Origin: Nematostella vectensis
Lineage: Eukaryota > Cnidaria > Anthozoa > Actiniaria > Edwardsiidae
DNA length: 64,000 nt
NCBI RefSeq assembly: GCF_932526225.1
Contig: NC_064036.1
Span: 2,108,001-2,172,000 of the forward strand
Direction: 5' to 3'
Shown: one piece after another, positions 45,274 through 57,698 of the stretch
Layout of the letters: the number at the start of each line of letters is the position of its first letter
Numbering within the stretch: the first letter of the stretch is position 1
Made by a program: the position numbers and the translations under genes
The notes under the pieces: model-generated
What the model was told of the DNA's origin: nothing
The model's database searches: none
What the model saw: the letters and a program-made list of their open reading frames with translations, nothing else

Positions 45274-45372
45274 CACAATTTAGAAGTAGACTTTAAAAGC
45301 ACACTAGCATACACACATTGGCACCAGTCGGGCCAAGACGGGACGCTAGCACAGTCTATTACCCGTGCAGTT

Positions 45373-45429
45373 CGGCAACCATGGACAGCTGTTTCGTCCT
45401 TATTAGGACTCGTCAGCATGGCATAGCCG
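45373..45429 (-). ncRNA. type I hammerhead ribozyme, copy 1
   Basis: Minus-strand core: CCAUG, CUGACGA, stem II GUCC-UAAUAA-GGAC, GAA, short stem III ACAGCUGU, C, CAUGG. Stem I (CCAUG/CAUGG) is extended past an internal loop by CGGC/GCCG. The predicted cut follows the C at 45384. All invariant core bases are present. Confidence 0.85.
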
Positions 45430-45730
45430 GTTTGCCTCAGTTAAACTTCATCGGCAAAAAAAAAAACTGCAGGGCGACTTCGACTCGAACGAAGTGCTTT
45501 AAACCACAGCTTAGATCCATGTGGGATCTAGAGCTGCGACCGGGCTAGCGTGATGCCAATTGTGCGGATCACGCATGCGACCTTTGCTAGTCTAAAACTC
45601 CGTCGGATAGCCAAACTATTCTTGCGAGTATGTATACATAAATGTAGACTTTAAAAGCACACTAGCATACACACATTGGCACCAGTCGGGCCAAGACGGG
45701 ACGCTAGCACAGTCTATTACCCGTGCAGTT

Positions 45731-45787
45731 CGGCAACCATGGACAGCTGTTTCGTCCTTATTAGGACTCATCAGCATGGCATAGCCG
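45731..45787 (-). ncRNA. type I hammerhead ribozyme, copy 2
   Basis: As copy 1 but with the core CUGAUGA. The predicted cut follows the C at 45742, exactly 358 nt from the other site. Stem III is self-complementary, so efficient cleavage may need a dimer. Confidence 0.88.
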
Positions 45788-46104
45788 GGTAACTGCTCGG
45801 GTAATAGACTGTGCTAGCGTCCCGTCTTGGCCCGACTGGTGCCAATGTGTGTATGCTAGTGTGCTTTTAAATTCCACAACTTAGAAGTTAGTGAGGAAAC
45901 TATGAGAAAGACAAGTCGGGTCTTGGGTGGCCGAATTAATCCACTGGAGAGCTGCTAGCAGACTAAGGCTACCCTTGTCAGGGAAGACCCCGCGTCCCTG
46001 GTGTATGCCCAAGCATTTCGACCAATGAGATTCTGCCAACTACAAACAACCGAATCGAGATCCCGCAATGCCATGCGCGCCTGAATACATTGTTCATTTT
46101 CAAG

Positions 46105-49100
46105 ATGGCGGCAGAGACTGGGCTTGTGAATGTGGTTTTGGTTTTTCTTTTACTTCCTAGTTTTATTTTTTGCGATTCTGGCGAAAGACATGTTAAATTT
46201 GAATATAAATATAGTTTTAAAGGTCCTCACTTAGTAAATAAGCAGGGTTCTATACCTTTCTGGAATTTTGGAGGAAGTAAGTAAGAATGACACGTGTAAT
46301 TCTTGGGAAGTGCTTTTATTTTTATTTGAAAGATCGTACTAAATTAGATTATATGTTGACTTGAAGGTGCTATGCCAAGTAATGAGCAAGTACGGCTCAC
46401 CCCATCTTTACGGGACAAAAAAGGTTGGTCACCATTTTACTGTTCCCGTTTTGCTTCTCTCATTACACTTTGTGAAGTCTACTAACATCACAAGCTTTGT
46501 TTGTGATTTTACATCCATCGCAAACTCTAGGATTTTTATGGTTGAAATCATATTATTTTTTTAAATTATTGTTTTGTCAATGCTTCCAGCTCAAATAAAT
46601 ACTAATATGACTGTGTTTGGTTATGCTGGTATAAATAAAAATATGTCTTCTTTTATGCTTTGATATTTTATTGCTGTGCAAATTAAAGTTGTTGTTGTTA
46701 TTGTTGTTTTAGGTTTCATGTGGACAGCAAATAAGTTCACAAGTGAATGGTGGGAAATTGAGGTTTCATTCAGAGTTACTGGAAGAGGGAGAGTAGGAGC
46801 TGATGGACTTGTAAGTCAACTCAAGACACATGATGAATCAGCCTCTAGTCTTCTGTTAAAAACAGTCATTCTTTCTTTTACAAAAAAGTCTCGGTAGACA
46901 GAATATCTGCCTATGATTGTTAATTTATCAAAGGCATAAATATCATTGAATCAGACATCCCCAATGCAGTGTATAATGCCATTTATTTTCTGATTTTTGG
47001 CTCTCCAAACAGATATACCTGTTCAGTCTTAAGCATAATTTTTCTTGCTTGTGTCATCAGCAAATACATTCTCTTTCTTGTCCATTATATTCAGTGCTTG
47101 TTTGACCGTTGATGCTCTGTAAACCATCAGGCATTGTTCTTTTCCAGGCAATTTGGTTTACCGAGAAGCCAGGTGAAGAGGGTCCTGTGTTTGGTAGTTC
47201 AGATAAATGGACTGGCTTAGGAGTGTTGTGTGACTCATTTGACAATGATGGCCAGGTAAAAAGCTTTCTTGAATACTTTTTGTCAGATTTGCCAAATCAA
47301 TATGTCAATCACTATGACAAATCAACTTAGACTATCACTACCTATTTTTTTCTGTTTTAAGCAAAATAACCCATTTGTGTCAGTTATGGTAAATGATGGA
47401 ACTAAGAACTATGAGCATTACAAGTGAGTACAATTATGTCAAAATACAGTAAAACCTTATTCAAATATTTTCTTTGCCATAGCACAAGTTTTGCAAACTG
47501 AATTAACATATTTATTTTCTGGTTTAGTGATGGTAAGAATCAACATCTAGGAGGTTGTCTGCGTGACTTCAGAAACCGCCCCCACCCTGTCCGAGTTAGG
47601 GTGCGCTATTACCAGAATGTCCTCACTGTAAGTTGGATTATTTGCACACTGAAACAAGCAACAGAATGCCATCAAAATTTGGAGGGAGGGAACAAGTGAA
47701 AGTTCTCCTGTATTGGTACCATTTACTACACAGGATAATATATATATTTTTAGTTGAAATACATTATGTCCTGTCTAACTTATTTTTATTTTGTTGTTGC
47801 AATGATCGCAGTTGTGGTTCCATTCTGGCATGAGCACAAGCAATGAGGAGTTTGAGTTGTGTACAAGAGTTGAAAATGTTAACCTACCTAAGGAAGGAGG
47901 ATACTTTGGACTTTCTGCAGCAACTGGTGGACTTGCTGGTAGGGAAAGTATTCTGTTTTTGTAATGCAACATGTTAGAACAGTCATAAAATAGTAGCTGA
48001 TCTTGGGGTCAAGGAACCCTGGATTTGCCCCTGAGTTGAAATTATTTGAAGAGCAGGTAAATTAATATACTTTCAATGGTTCCATATTTTATAATATGCT
48101 ATCCTAATCTGTAAATCTTTTTTTCTTTGCAATATTGTAACTTAGAATTCCTAACTTTTATTAAAGAAGTGGCAAACTATAAATGCATGATAGTCTTGTT
48201 TGTGATTACGTATTTATCTGTATCATTGTCTGATCATTACGTATATCACATTGCAGATGATCATGATGCGTTTTCGTTCAGCACTTTAACCCTGACACCG
48301 CCCAAACCTCAGGTTGGTATTTAAATCAATATGGGATTATTAAACTCATTAGGCAAACTTTGTTGTGGATCACATGAAGGTTTTTCTAGGTTTGCCTCAA
48401 GTGGATACCTTTTTCTGCTGGGAAACAGCTTGGCCAACCCTGGTTTTCTAGTTTAAATTAATAGGAAATTATTTTGTGCTCTATAGGAAAAGTCTGAGTC
48501 AGGGATGTCAAAGGATGAGCAAGACAAGCTTGAGAAACAGTATGAGGAATATCAACAAAAGCTTGAAAAACAGAAGCAAGAGTAAGAAGACATTGAATAT
48601 TGCCTTTCATTTCAATCGTTATGATCACCAAAATGCAGGATCGTGGGAAATAGGACAAGAATGTACTGTAAAAAGTATTTTCTGTTGTCTGAGTAGGAAA
48701 TAATAATTTTTGCTATGCAGGTTTTATTTTGCAGTACAAATTAGACAAACTTTTCAACAAAAATGACTTTTCTTTATTCTTGGTTTCTGTCTTCTACTGT
48801 ACAGAAAACAAAATCTTTAAAATTTCCGTTCTTAGCCAAAATATGCTTTAATTTACAAAGGGGTTTATTTTATTTACCAGAAAATTTTACCAGTATGATT
48901 CCCGGTCGCTCTACTATAAGAGCTGAAATTTGAAGAGAACCCCAACTCCTAGATGTGAGATTGCTGTAATTCCAATTATCCTGCTTGTTAATGTACCAAA
49001 TGTATTTTGCAGGTATGCACAAGCCCATCCTGACAAAGTTAAGAAAGATGAAGAGCAGGTACAATATACAGTGAAATTACTGGGTCCACTTTGCTCTTCT

Positions 49101-52055
49101 ATTATCCTGCCTAAAGAGGAACACTTTACATACAGTCGATTGAAAAAACGTTGCCGTCAACCTGCTTTGCGACTATGCGACAAGCCCACATGTAAGCATG
49201 GGTAAAAAACTCTGAAGTGCCTAGTTGCATGTATCAGCCACTACATAACTTCAGGCTTAGAGGTGGCTAATATATGCAGCAAGGCGCTTCAGTGGTTTTT
49301 ACTCATGCTTACATGCGGGCTTGTCGCGTAGTCGAGAAGCCAGTTGACAACAATGTTTCGTCAATTGACTGTATACATGTGGTGCAATACTGAGACTCTG
49401 CAACCCTTTCCTCTGGGTCTTCACTTGCAAATGAAACGGGAAGGACATTTATTGTTTCAGCATTCTTGTGGGTGTGATGACTGAGTCAATTTTTTAATTC
49501 AGCTTTAATTACCAAAAGATTAATAGATACCAAAACCAAGGTGTCTGTGCCATCAGGGCAATGGAGTCTCTGAATGAAATCTAGAAATTAGACAATGATA
49601 GGTGAGAAGAAAACTGGTGAAAGATTTTTAAAAGTTTGGCATTGGGTATATGGAATTATACAATTAGGGGCTTGCATCCTGTCTTTTCCCTACCCTTATC
49701 ACATTTTTCAAACCTGATAAGGATGCTTGTTTTTGTAGTATGAGTCTGTGTATGAGAGGGATATTCGTCTGGTTTATGAAGGACAGAATGCAATTCATCA
49801 CATGCTCAAGTAAGTTTTGAAGATATGTGCAGGCATTTTGTTCATTTTCTTTAATGTTTCTTTTTTATAATTGTTTTAACTCAACTTATATAGCACTGCA
49901 CTACAGAACAGTCACAAGCAGTTTTCAGTTCAAATACTACTTTGACAAATAGTTATACTCATATCTAATAATTTTTACTCAAATTGAATATCTGATGATT
50001 TAAAGTTTACTCCATTCTATTGTGTAAAATCACATCATTTACATAATACATATAAATGTGTTTCCTTTTATGCTTCCTAGTCAATTACACACCAAGACAG
50101 GAGAGCTTACAGTTCAAGCGAATGCTCTTACCACCCTGGTACAGACAGACCACAACCGCCTGGGCAACGTTGTGACCATGGACCAGACCATCACCCGCCA
50201 GGAAGTCAACACACTAATCAATGTACAGCAACAACTTGTGCAGAAAATGGATGAGATGAAGTAAGGGGAACTGTCATACACTTGTTGTGTTGAAAATGGA
50301 TGAGATTAAGTAAGGGGAACTGTCATACACTTGTTGTGTTGAAAAATGGTTGAGATTAAGTAAGGGGAACTGTCATAACATGGACTTGTGCAGAAAATGG
50401 ATGATATTAAGTAAGGGGAACTGTCATACACTTGTTGTGTTGAAAATGGATGAGATGAAGTAAGGGGAACTGTCATAACATACACTTGTTGTGTTGAAAA
50501 TGGATGAGATTAAGTAAGGGGAACTGTCATACACTTGTTGTGTTGAAAATGGATAAGATTTTGTAAGGGGAACTATCATAACATACACTTGTTGTGTTGA
50601 AAATATACTACAGGGATGTCCCCTGGGGAATTTTAAGCTGTTCCATTGTCATGTGTGATGTTTTAATCTAGTAACTATCCTATATTTTGTGCTTCTGAAA
50701 AAGAAAACATCTACAATTTGATAAACCAAAAATTATCCGCGAAAATATAAATTTGTTTACTTGGTTAAAATGTCAGGTATTTGGGGGCTTAGAATGGCTA
50801 GGTTGTGTTTTAAGTTTTATATTCTTAGTATTTTCAGATATGGATGTTTCGTTTCTGTTAAACCTTCATCATTTTTATACCTAAGAATTGCCCCTCTACT
50901 CCCCTAGTGATCTTGTCTAATGACCTTTGCTTTGTTGTTTTGACAGGTCAAGCATTGGAAAAATGCCATCTGGTGGACATAATATTGACAGGCGAGACAT
51001 AGGAACTGTAGACATGTCAGACAAGCTTAGAGACATCCAGGCAGCAGTGGAATCCATGACCCACTCTGTTAATCATCTTGCTTCCCAAAAACAGGTAACT
51101 GTTAACCAGCTGACATAATGGGACTCATGCCTAAGGACTACGATTTACCCATGCTCTGTATATGAGAAGTCATCACAATTGCTTGAATAAGTGCAGTGTT
51201 TAAATGTGTATGCCATTTTTTTTTGTCTTACAACACTTTTCCCTAGGCAACCCAAGAGGGGAGTTTAAACCCCCTAAACCCTCCCCCTAGATTCGCTACT
51301 GGAAACAATTATTAAGAAGGATCCCAATGCATACTTGGGTATCGAGGGTGGAGCATGGGGACAAGAGCTGCAAACAAGGCTCAACAAAAAGAAAAAGGCA
51401 TGGAGTGTGGCCCTGGGCATATGGACTCCCCCACCCCCATCCCCTGAGTTGTCTCTGGGCACCACCTCTAGCCCTATGCCTTTATGGACCAAATGCCAAT
51501 TACTGTACAAGAAAAAAAAAATCAACACAAGGTTGTAATGGAATGTTTCAAAGATTACACCTTTGTTGTCGCTAAAGAAGGCTAATGCTCAAAACATCTC
51601 TGTTTTCACAAAGGCATAAAATACACCAAATGCCTATGCAGATCACCTAGTTATTCTACTTCTTGTCTGTATTCACTTTACAAGTCTATCTTGTATCTTC
51701 AATGGGACCAATCATATTGAAAGGGGTCATTTCACCCAAATAGTTTAGCTATTTTAGTGCCTTCTTCTCAAATACACAGTTGTAGCATTGTAGGCACTCC
51801 CCTAACTATGCAGATCCACAGTGGCTCTGACATCACAGTACTCTATTACTTGAGCATTTATCAACTAATAGGCTGTGTTTGCTATTTTAGTTCACAGGTG
51901 ACAAGAAGGCCACTGACTGCCCACCCCCTCCTCCCATGCCTCAGTGTGTCGGCCCAGGCTATTTTGTGTTTCTAGTTGTTGCTCAGATTGCAATGCTCAT
52001 TGGCTACATCACGTATCGCAATCAGAAGGAGGCTGCTGCAAAGAAGTTCTTTTAA
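46105..52055 (+). CDS. LMAN1: ERGIC-53/LMAN1 lectin cargo receptor, 14 exons
   Basis: 494-residue type I membrane protein that carries high-mannose glycoproteins from ER to the ER-Golgi intermediate compartment. Exons: 46105-46276, 46367-46423, 46713-46810, 47148-47255, 47362-47423, 47528-47627, 47812-47938, 48257-48312, 48487-48581, 49013-49058, 49739-49809, 50081-50260, 50947-51094, 51891-52055. All junctions are GT/AG and phases agree (1485 nt). It has a signal peptide, an L-type lectin domain ('FEYKYSFKGPHL', 'FRVTGRGRVGADG', 'DSFDNDGQ', 'FGLSAATGGLADDHD'), a coiled-coil stalk, a TM segment ('YFVFLVVAQIAMLIGYITY') and the C-terminal retrieval signal KKFF. The start ATG has a good context (AAGATGGCG). 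Length is close to human ERGIC-53 (510). No defects seen. Confidence 0.96.
49129..49374. mobile_element. MITE/foldback in LMAN1 intron 10
   Basis: Arms of about 95 bp (49129-49225 and 49280-49374) are inverse copies sharing 'gcgacaagccc' and 'atgtaagcatg'. Non-coding. Confidence 0.75.
50231..50615 (+). repeat. LMAN1 intron 12 minisatellite that repeats the exon 12 donor
   Basis: Starting in the last 20 bases of exon 12, a unit 'aaaatggatgagatgaagta' plus 'aggggaactgtcatacactt' recurs about seven times. Most copies keep AAGTAAGGGG, the real splice donor. The real donor is at 50261. Confidence 0.9.
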
Positions 52056-52223
52056 TTTTAATTGACTCTGAATAATATTTGTATTATTATTATGAGATTT
52101 TTCATACTGAAACACCTATATTTACCCTTGGTATAAGTTTTATAATTTAAACCAAGAAAACAGCAAGAAACTTGAAAATGTCACGTTGTCATGTCACGCT
52201 GCAGTGAAAACAATTTCTTTCAT

Positions 52224-52229
52224 AATAAA
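52224..52229 (+). terminator. LMAN1 polyadenylation signal
   Basis: AATAAA 169 bases after the stop codon, followed by an A-rich run. It is the only clear signal in the first 250 bases after the stop. Confidence 0.7.
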
Positions 52230-53677
52230 AGCAAAAAAAAAAACAGATTCCATATGAAGAAATTCAGTACATTATAGCATTGAAAATTGTTGTTTTCAGT
52301 TCTTTTTGATATGAAAAAAGGTGATTTGACTGCCTCGTGGTGCCCTACATGACAACATGCACAATTTGCAATGTTCACATTTCATGAAAACAGTCCCGGG
52401 TAATTACATTGTACGTATTGGTGTATACGCACTTTAAAAAGAGCGTTGAAAATGCAAAGAAGTTTAGATGGCAGGATTGCATACATAACATAGAAAAATT
52501 AGCAAACCACTCGGGGATTTCTGTGACTGCATAGCTGGCAACTCTCCCGCATTAGGCGGGAGTCTCAAGATTTTGAACTTTTTCCCAAGCCTAATTTTCT
52601 TGAAAATATCCATACGTTTATTGTGTTCTCCTGCATTAGCTATCTTGGTACTTTTGATACATTCACTGTATTTTCTCAAGATTTTTCCTAAAGCGAGGTT
52701 GACAACTATGTAACTGTATAAACATGAATATAATATCGTGAAAAAGCGTTCGTGTATTCCCTGTCTCCTATTTTGTTGGTTTATTTGATTTTCACTTGAT
52801 TTACTACTGTGCTGTTGTTTTTAATATTTTCTGTATGAATCTTGATTTTCTGTTTTTATTCTCTTGGCTGGAACATAGATTATATTTATTTAACTAGGTA
52901 GAATGTGTTTGATATTCACGGATTTGAACATATTTAAAAATAAAATAGCGTTTATACTTGTGTGCTAATGCATCAGTCAATTGACAGCCCGGCCCGCCGA
53001 CCCCCGGGACATACCGGTAAAGTAACGCCGAAGACTTTGCGGCTCAAAGAAAGGTCAGCGGAGTTATTCTTAGGCACCGCGGAGGGGCTGGAAGAAAGAA
53101 GGGGGAGGGGGGCGCTTCACTTTTTGTGCTAAAAAGAACATATCAGTCACTTGTTTCGGTCATTTTCTTATTAGGCATTACGTACCATATTTGGGAGTCC
53201 GCTTCAATCATTTTTAGTTTTTTTTTTTTTTTTTTTAGCCTATTACTCTAGAAATTTGTAAGTAGAGAATTTCCACGTAAACTTGCAGGAATTCGTGTTT
53301 ACTACGATTTTGCTGGCAGTCATTAGACGTTAGATAAACGACAGCCATTGATTGATATGATAAAAATAATTGAAAAAAAAAAGAATGCCTTAAAACAAGT
53401 CAAATAAAAGTCCCCCACTTTTCAACATGCTCCTCTGTCCTTGTGTACAATTGAAGTATGGCTTGCTCACGGCAAAAAAGCCGAGTATTCTCAGATATAC
53501 TCCCGAGGGCAGATTTAAGTAAGATTCGAAATCTTCCTCTGTCTTCCTTGCGTCTTCCCCCTAGGGGTAAATATTCCAGTGTCTTCCCTAAGTATTCTCC
53601 GAATATACTCAAGACTATAAATTACAACAAGGAATGCCCTAATTATACACCGTGTGAAGACACGTGGAAAATGCGAG
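52230..53677. other. intergenic DNA after LMAN1
   Basis: Contains a possible small MITE (about 52530-52715, ends 'gctggcaactctccc' and inverted 'ggttgacaactatg'), a short GC-rich island at 52985-53100 and a T tract at 53217-53238. No gene recognised. Confidence 0.45.
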
Positions 53678-53883
53678 TATGGGAATTCATATATTAGCTA
53701 ACTTAGCAAATTAACTTACTAGTACTAGTAAATGAAATTGGGGGCGAGAAAGTTTAGTTGTATTATTTTGAAATTTTATAGAATTTTAAAATTTTATTGA
53801 TAAAAAAATACTAGTAAACAAAATTTCGGGGCGAGAAAGCAATCTGACAACTCGCCCCGACATTTAGTTTACTAGTATAACAA

Positions 53884-54975
53884 TAACTATACTATTAAAT
53901 GAAATTACGGGGCGTAAAGCAAAAACGACAACTCTCCCCGAGATTTGGTTTACTAGTAGTAATTAATTATAATACCTATAAATTACGGGGCGTAAAGCAA
54001 AAACGACAACTCGCCCCGAGATTTGGTTTACTAGTAGTAAGTAATTATAATACTTATAAATTACGGGGCGTAAAGCAAAAACGACAACTCGCCCCGAGAT
54101 TTGGTTTACTAGTACTAAGTGAATTATGATACCGAGAAATTACGGGGCGTAAAGCAAAAACGACAACTCGCCCCGAGATTTGGTTTACTAGTAGTAAGTA
54201 ATTATAATACCTATAAATTACGGGGCGTAAAGCAAAAACGACAACTCGCCCCGAGATTTGGTTTACTAGTACTAAGTAATTATAATACTTATAAATTACG
54301 GGGCGTAAAGCAAAAACGACAACTCGCCCCGAGATTTGGTTTACTAGTAGTAAGTAATCATAATACCGAGAAATTACGGGGCGTAAAGCAAAAACGACAA
54401 CTCGCCCCGAGATTTGGTTTACTAGTAGTAAGTAATTATAATACTTATAAATTACGGGGCGTAAAGCAAAAACGACAACTCGCCCCGAGATTTGGTTTAC
54501 TAGTAGTAAGTAATTATAATACTTATAAATTACGGGGCGTAAAGCAAAAACGACAACTCGCCCCGAGATTTGGTTTACTAGTACTAAGTGAATTATGATA
54601 CCGAGAAATTACGGGGCGTAAAGCAAAAACGACAACTCGCCCCGAGTTTGGTTTACTTGTAGTAAGTAATTATAATACCTATAAATTACGGGGCGTAAAG
54701 CAAAAACGACAACTCGCCCCGAGATTTGGTTTACTAGTACTAAGTAATTATAATACTTATAAATTACGGGGCGTAAAGCAAAAACGACAACTCGCCCCGA
54801 GATTTGGTTTATTAGTACTAAGTAATTATAATACCGAGAAATTACGGGGCGTAAAGCAAAAACGACAACTCGCCCCGAGATTTGGTTTACTAGTACTAAG
54901 TAATTATAATACCTATAAATTACGGGGCGTAAAGCAAAAACGACAACCCGCCCCGAGATTTGGTTTACTAGTAAT
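53884..54975 (+). repeat. ~78-bp tandem repeat array
   Basis: Unit: 'ggggcgtaaagcaaaaacga', 'caactcgccccgagatttgg', 'tttactagtagtaagtaatt' and a short AT part. GGGGCG and CGCCCC can pair, so each unit can fold into a hairpin. The 78-bp period equals 26 codons, which leaves long meaningless open frames. Confidence 0.95.
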
Positions 54976-55116
54976 AAGAAAACAGAAAATTCTAACAGAA
55001 AGTTATCGGCAGAGGGCAAAGTGTTTCTATTAATGGCGAAGTGGAGAAGGGGGGATAGAGCAAATCAAATTATAAGCTGACCATCTCCTGTCATTTGCCT
55101 TTTTGTATGAAGAAGC

Positions 55117-55426
55117 AGGCCCGTACCCAGGATTTTTCTTGGGGGGGGGGGGGGGGGGGGAGGGAGGGAGAGAGTTTTCTGATAAAAATCTAACCACCTC
55201 CGAAAAAACAAAAAGGGACTTTTTTATGCCTTTGCAGTATCTCCACGGGACGTTTATTGCTAGATTTGGCTAATACCAGAGTGATCTAGCTTATAATTTT
55301 GAGTTTTGTCTACAAATAGCACGTCTACTGAGAACCAAAAGTGGACTTTCGGCCGTTGTAGGGGGATGCGTTCGCACCCCCTGCAACCCCCCCCCCCCCA
55401 CCCCCCTGGATACGGTTCTGGGTCCG
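55117..55426. mobile_element. small MITE nested in the satellite-bearing element
   Basis: Ends read 'ggcccgtacccaggattt' and inverted 'ggatacggttctgggtcc'. Interior has G and C tracts (55141-55160, 55387-55400). Confidence 0.6.
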
Positions 55427-55924
55427 TAGAAACATTTTAAAAAGAAGCTCCGATCCTAGCACTTGTCGCATGCCTGGGTGTGTGTCGGCGGCGAGATCAG
55501 CTCAAAGAGAAGGTGAGCTGTCAATCAATCATGTCTCATACTAACATCACATCATTGGCCGTAACTAGGCATGTTTTCGAACAATGGAATCAAGCGTTGT
55601 TTCACTCCCTTCTTATTTTATATAGAACCTAAATACGAAGTTAGGTTTGGAGAGGGCTCGGGCTCGGGCCTAAAGAGGCTATGGTTACACAGTACCGTTC
55701 AAATGTTTCGAGTGAAAACAACGATCCCTAGGGTTTTTAGACAAGAGAAATAGAAATGGAACGAGAGGAAACTAAAAAGGGTTTCGCTAACTCAAAAGAC
55801 AGGAGACCTTTCGGATTATAAGGTTAGAAATATTTTATTAGCCGAGTTCATTATTCAACATAAATTGGGGATTCATTTTTGTTTATTTTATAGAGAAATC
55901 GCTGACAAAGTATCCTAATTCCCG

Positions 55925-56215
55925 TGAATAAACCAAACCTCGGGGCGTGTTGTCGTTTTTGCTTTACGCCCCATTATTTCTCGGTATTATAATTACTTAT
56001 TACTAGTAAACCAAATCTCGGGGCGAGTTGTCGTTTTTGCTTTACGCCCCTTAATTTTTACGGTATTATAATTACTTACTACTAGTAAACCAAATCTCGG
56101 GGCGAGTTGTCGTTTTTGCTTTACGCCCCGTAATTTATAGGTATTATAATTACTTACTACTAGTAAACCAAATCTCGGGGCGAGTTGTCGTTTTTTGCTT
56201 TACGCCCCGTAATTT
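55925..56215 (-). repeat. inverted part of the ~78-bp array
   Basis: Four copies of the same unit in reverse orientation, the right-hand subterminal repeats of the element. Confidence 0.95.
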
Positions 56216-56457
56216 CATTTAATAGTATAGTTATTTTTATACTATTAAACCAAATGTCGGGGCGAGTTGTCAGATTGCTTTCTCGCCCCGAAATTTTGTT
56301 TACTAGTATGTTTTTATCTAAAAAATTTTAAAATTCTATAAAATTTTAAAATTCTATAAAATTTCAAAATAATACCACTAAACTTTCTCGCCCCCAATTT
56401 CATTTACTAGTACTAGTAAGTTAATTTGCTAAGTTAGCTAATATATGAATTCCCATA

Positions 56458-57000
56458 TTAGCGCAACAAGTCTTGGTTTGAATTTCATAAACAAATTATA
56501 AACCATCGAACCCGCGTCACCTTAAAAACACAATAAATATGTTCTTTTGATAAAATTCTATAGAATGGTTCATAAACCACTGGAAAACTCTTTAGCGTAT
56601 TCATCACTAATACACCCCAAATTCATTGTTCCCTTGTGTTCTTGCTTGACTACATACTGCACTCTGAATATTACAATTTGTTGCACAGGTTTATAAATTT
56701 TTATTTTTTTGATAAATCAGTTTCTTATTGAACTTAGCACTGATACTTAGTACTGCCTCAGTGTGTGTTGTGCTGATTATTGATGCAACCCGAAATTAGC
56801 TATAGAACGTATTTATGTTTTTATCACTGGCTAAGCAACCCATCTACTACTAACTATGTAAGCGTGATATGGGATTTGTTATTCTGAAGACATTATACAC
56901 TTGTATTTTCACTGACTTACATGTAAAAAAAAATGTTAATAAACTGTTTTTAACATGAATATTTTGTCCAAAGTTTTACTGTCTCCAAGCGCAAATTATC
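56458..57000. other. gene-free DNA
   Basis: AT-rich, no ORF or repeat recognised. Confidence 0.5.
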
Positions 57001-57004
57001 ACCA

Positions 57005-57460
57005 CGTTTGCCCGACGGACACGAGTTTGCGCCAGCGAATACTAGCGAAAGACGCGGCGAACACTCGAGTAAGCGCAAATAATCACCTATAGGAAAACCT
57101 AGGGAATATTTAGATATGCACATATAATCACCTTGTCTGTACTGCGGAAGACGCGCTTACGCTAGCGAATACAAGCGTAAGACACGGCGAATATTTTAGT
57201 AAACGCAAATAATCACCTATAGGAAAACCAGGGAAATATTTAGATATGCACATATAATCACCTTGTCTGTACTGCGGAAGACGCGCTTACGCTAGCGAAT
57301 ACAAGCGAAAGACACGGCGAATATTTTAGTAAACGCAAATAATCACCTATAGGAAAACCAGGGAAATATTTAGATATGCGCATGGAATCACCTTGTCTGT
57401 ACTGCGGAAGACACGTGCTTACGCTAGCGAATACTAGCGGAAGACGAGAATAATCATAGG
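57005..57460. repeat. 130-bp tandem repeat, ~3.5 copies
   Basis: 'ccttgtctgtactgcggaag' recurs at 57131, 57261 and 57391, exactly 130 bp apart. Each unit also repeats 'gcgaata(c/t)' and 'gcgcaaataatcacctatag'. Confidence 0.9.
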
Positions 57461-57698
57461 TAGGAAGACGTGCGGATATGGTACGTTATCGCTTCCTTCT
57501 ACCCGTGTAAGACACAGAATAATTCTCTCGGGTAAAACGCGCGCAGACAAATGGAATATTCCACGTTTGCCCCGGATATTCCACATGTCTGCAATAGGTG
57601 CAAACTCGACTTTTTTTGCCGTGGCTATAGTGGGTTCTAATAACGTCACAGGCCCCGGTAGCCGGGAAAGTAACAGAATTTAACACCACGTGAATGTT

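Larger units (their letters stand above)
45288..45874 (-). mobile_element. dimeric retrozyme-like insertion with two hammerhead ribozymes
   Basis: A 358-bp unit (from 45286) is repeated directly from 45644 and breaks off near 45790. An inverted piece of its start follows (45793-45868). The whole is flanked by 'cacaatttagaagt' (45274-45287) and 'cacaacttagaagt' (45875-45888), a 13/14 target duplication. No protein is encoded. Tandem monomers with type I hammerheads and no ORF define retrozymes; a Penelope-like terminal repeat is the alternative. Confidence 0.75.
53680..56455. mobile_element. non-autonomous DNA transposon with satellite-like subterminal repeats
   Basis: Ends read TGGGAATTCATATATTAGCT and its inverse, with TA on both sides (53678-53679, 56456-56457). 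About 230 bp of unique inverted end is followed inward by tandem 76-81-bp repeats: about 14 copies on the left, about four inverted on the right. A unique core (54985-55920) lies between. No transposase. Confidence 0.8.

Noticed and set aside
51335-51538. Possible extra LMAN1 exon in intron 13
   Set aside because: No resemblance to ERGIC-53, and exons 13 and 14 already join in phase.
53899-54598. Open frames of 76 and 159 codons with a 26-residue repeat
   Set aside because: They are read-through of the 78-bp tandem repeat; the opposite strand is open as well, and the composition is meaningless.
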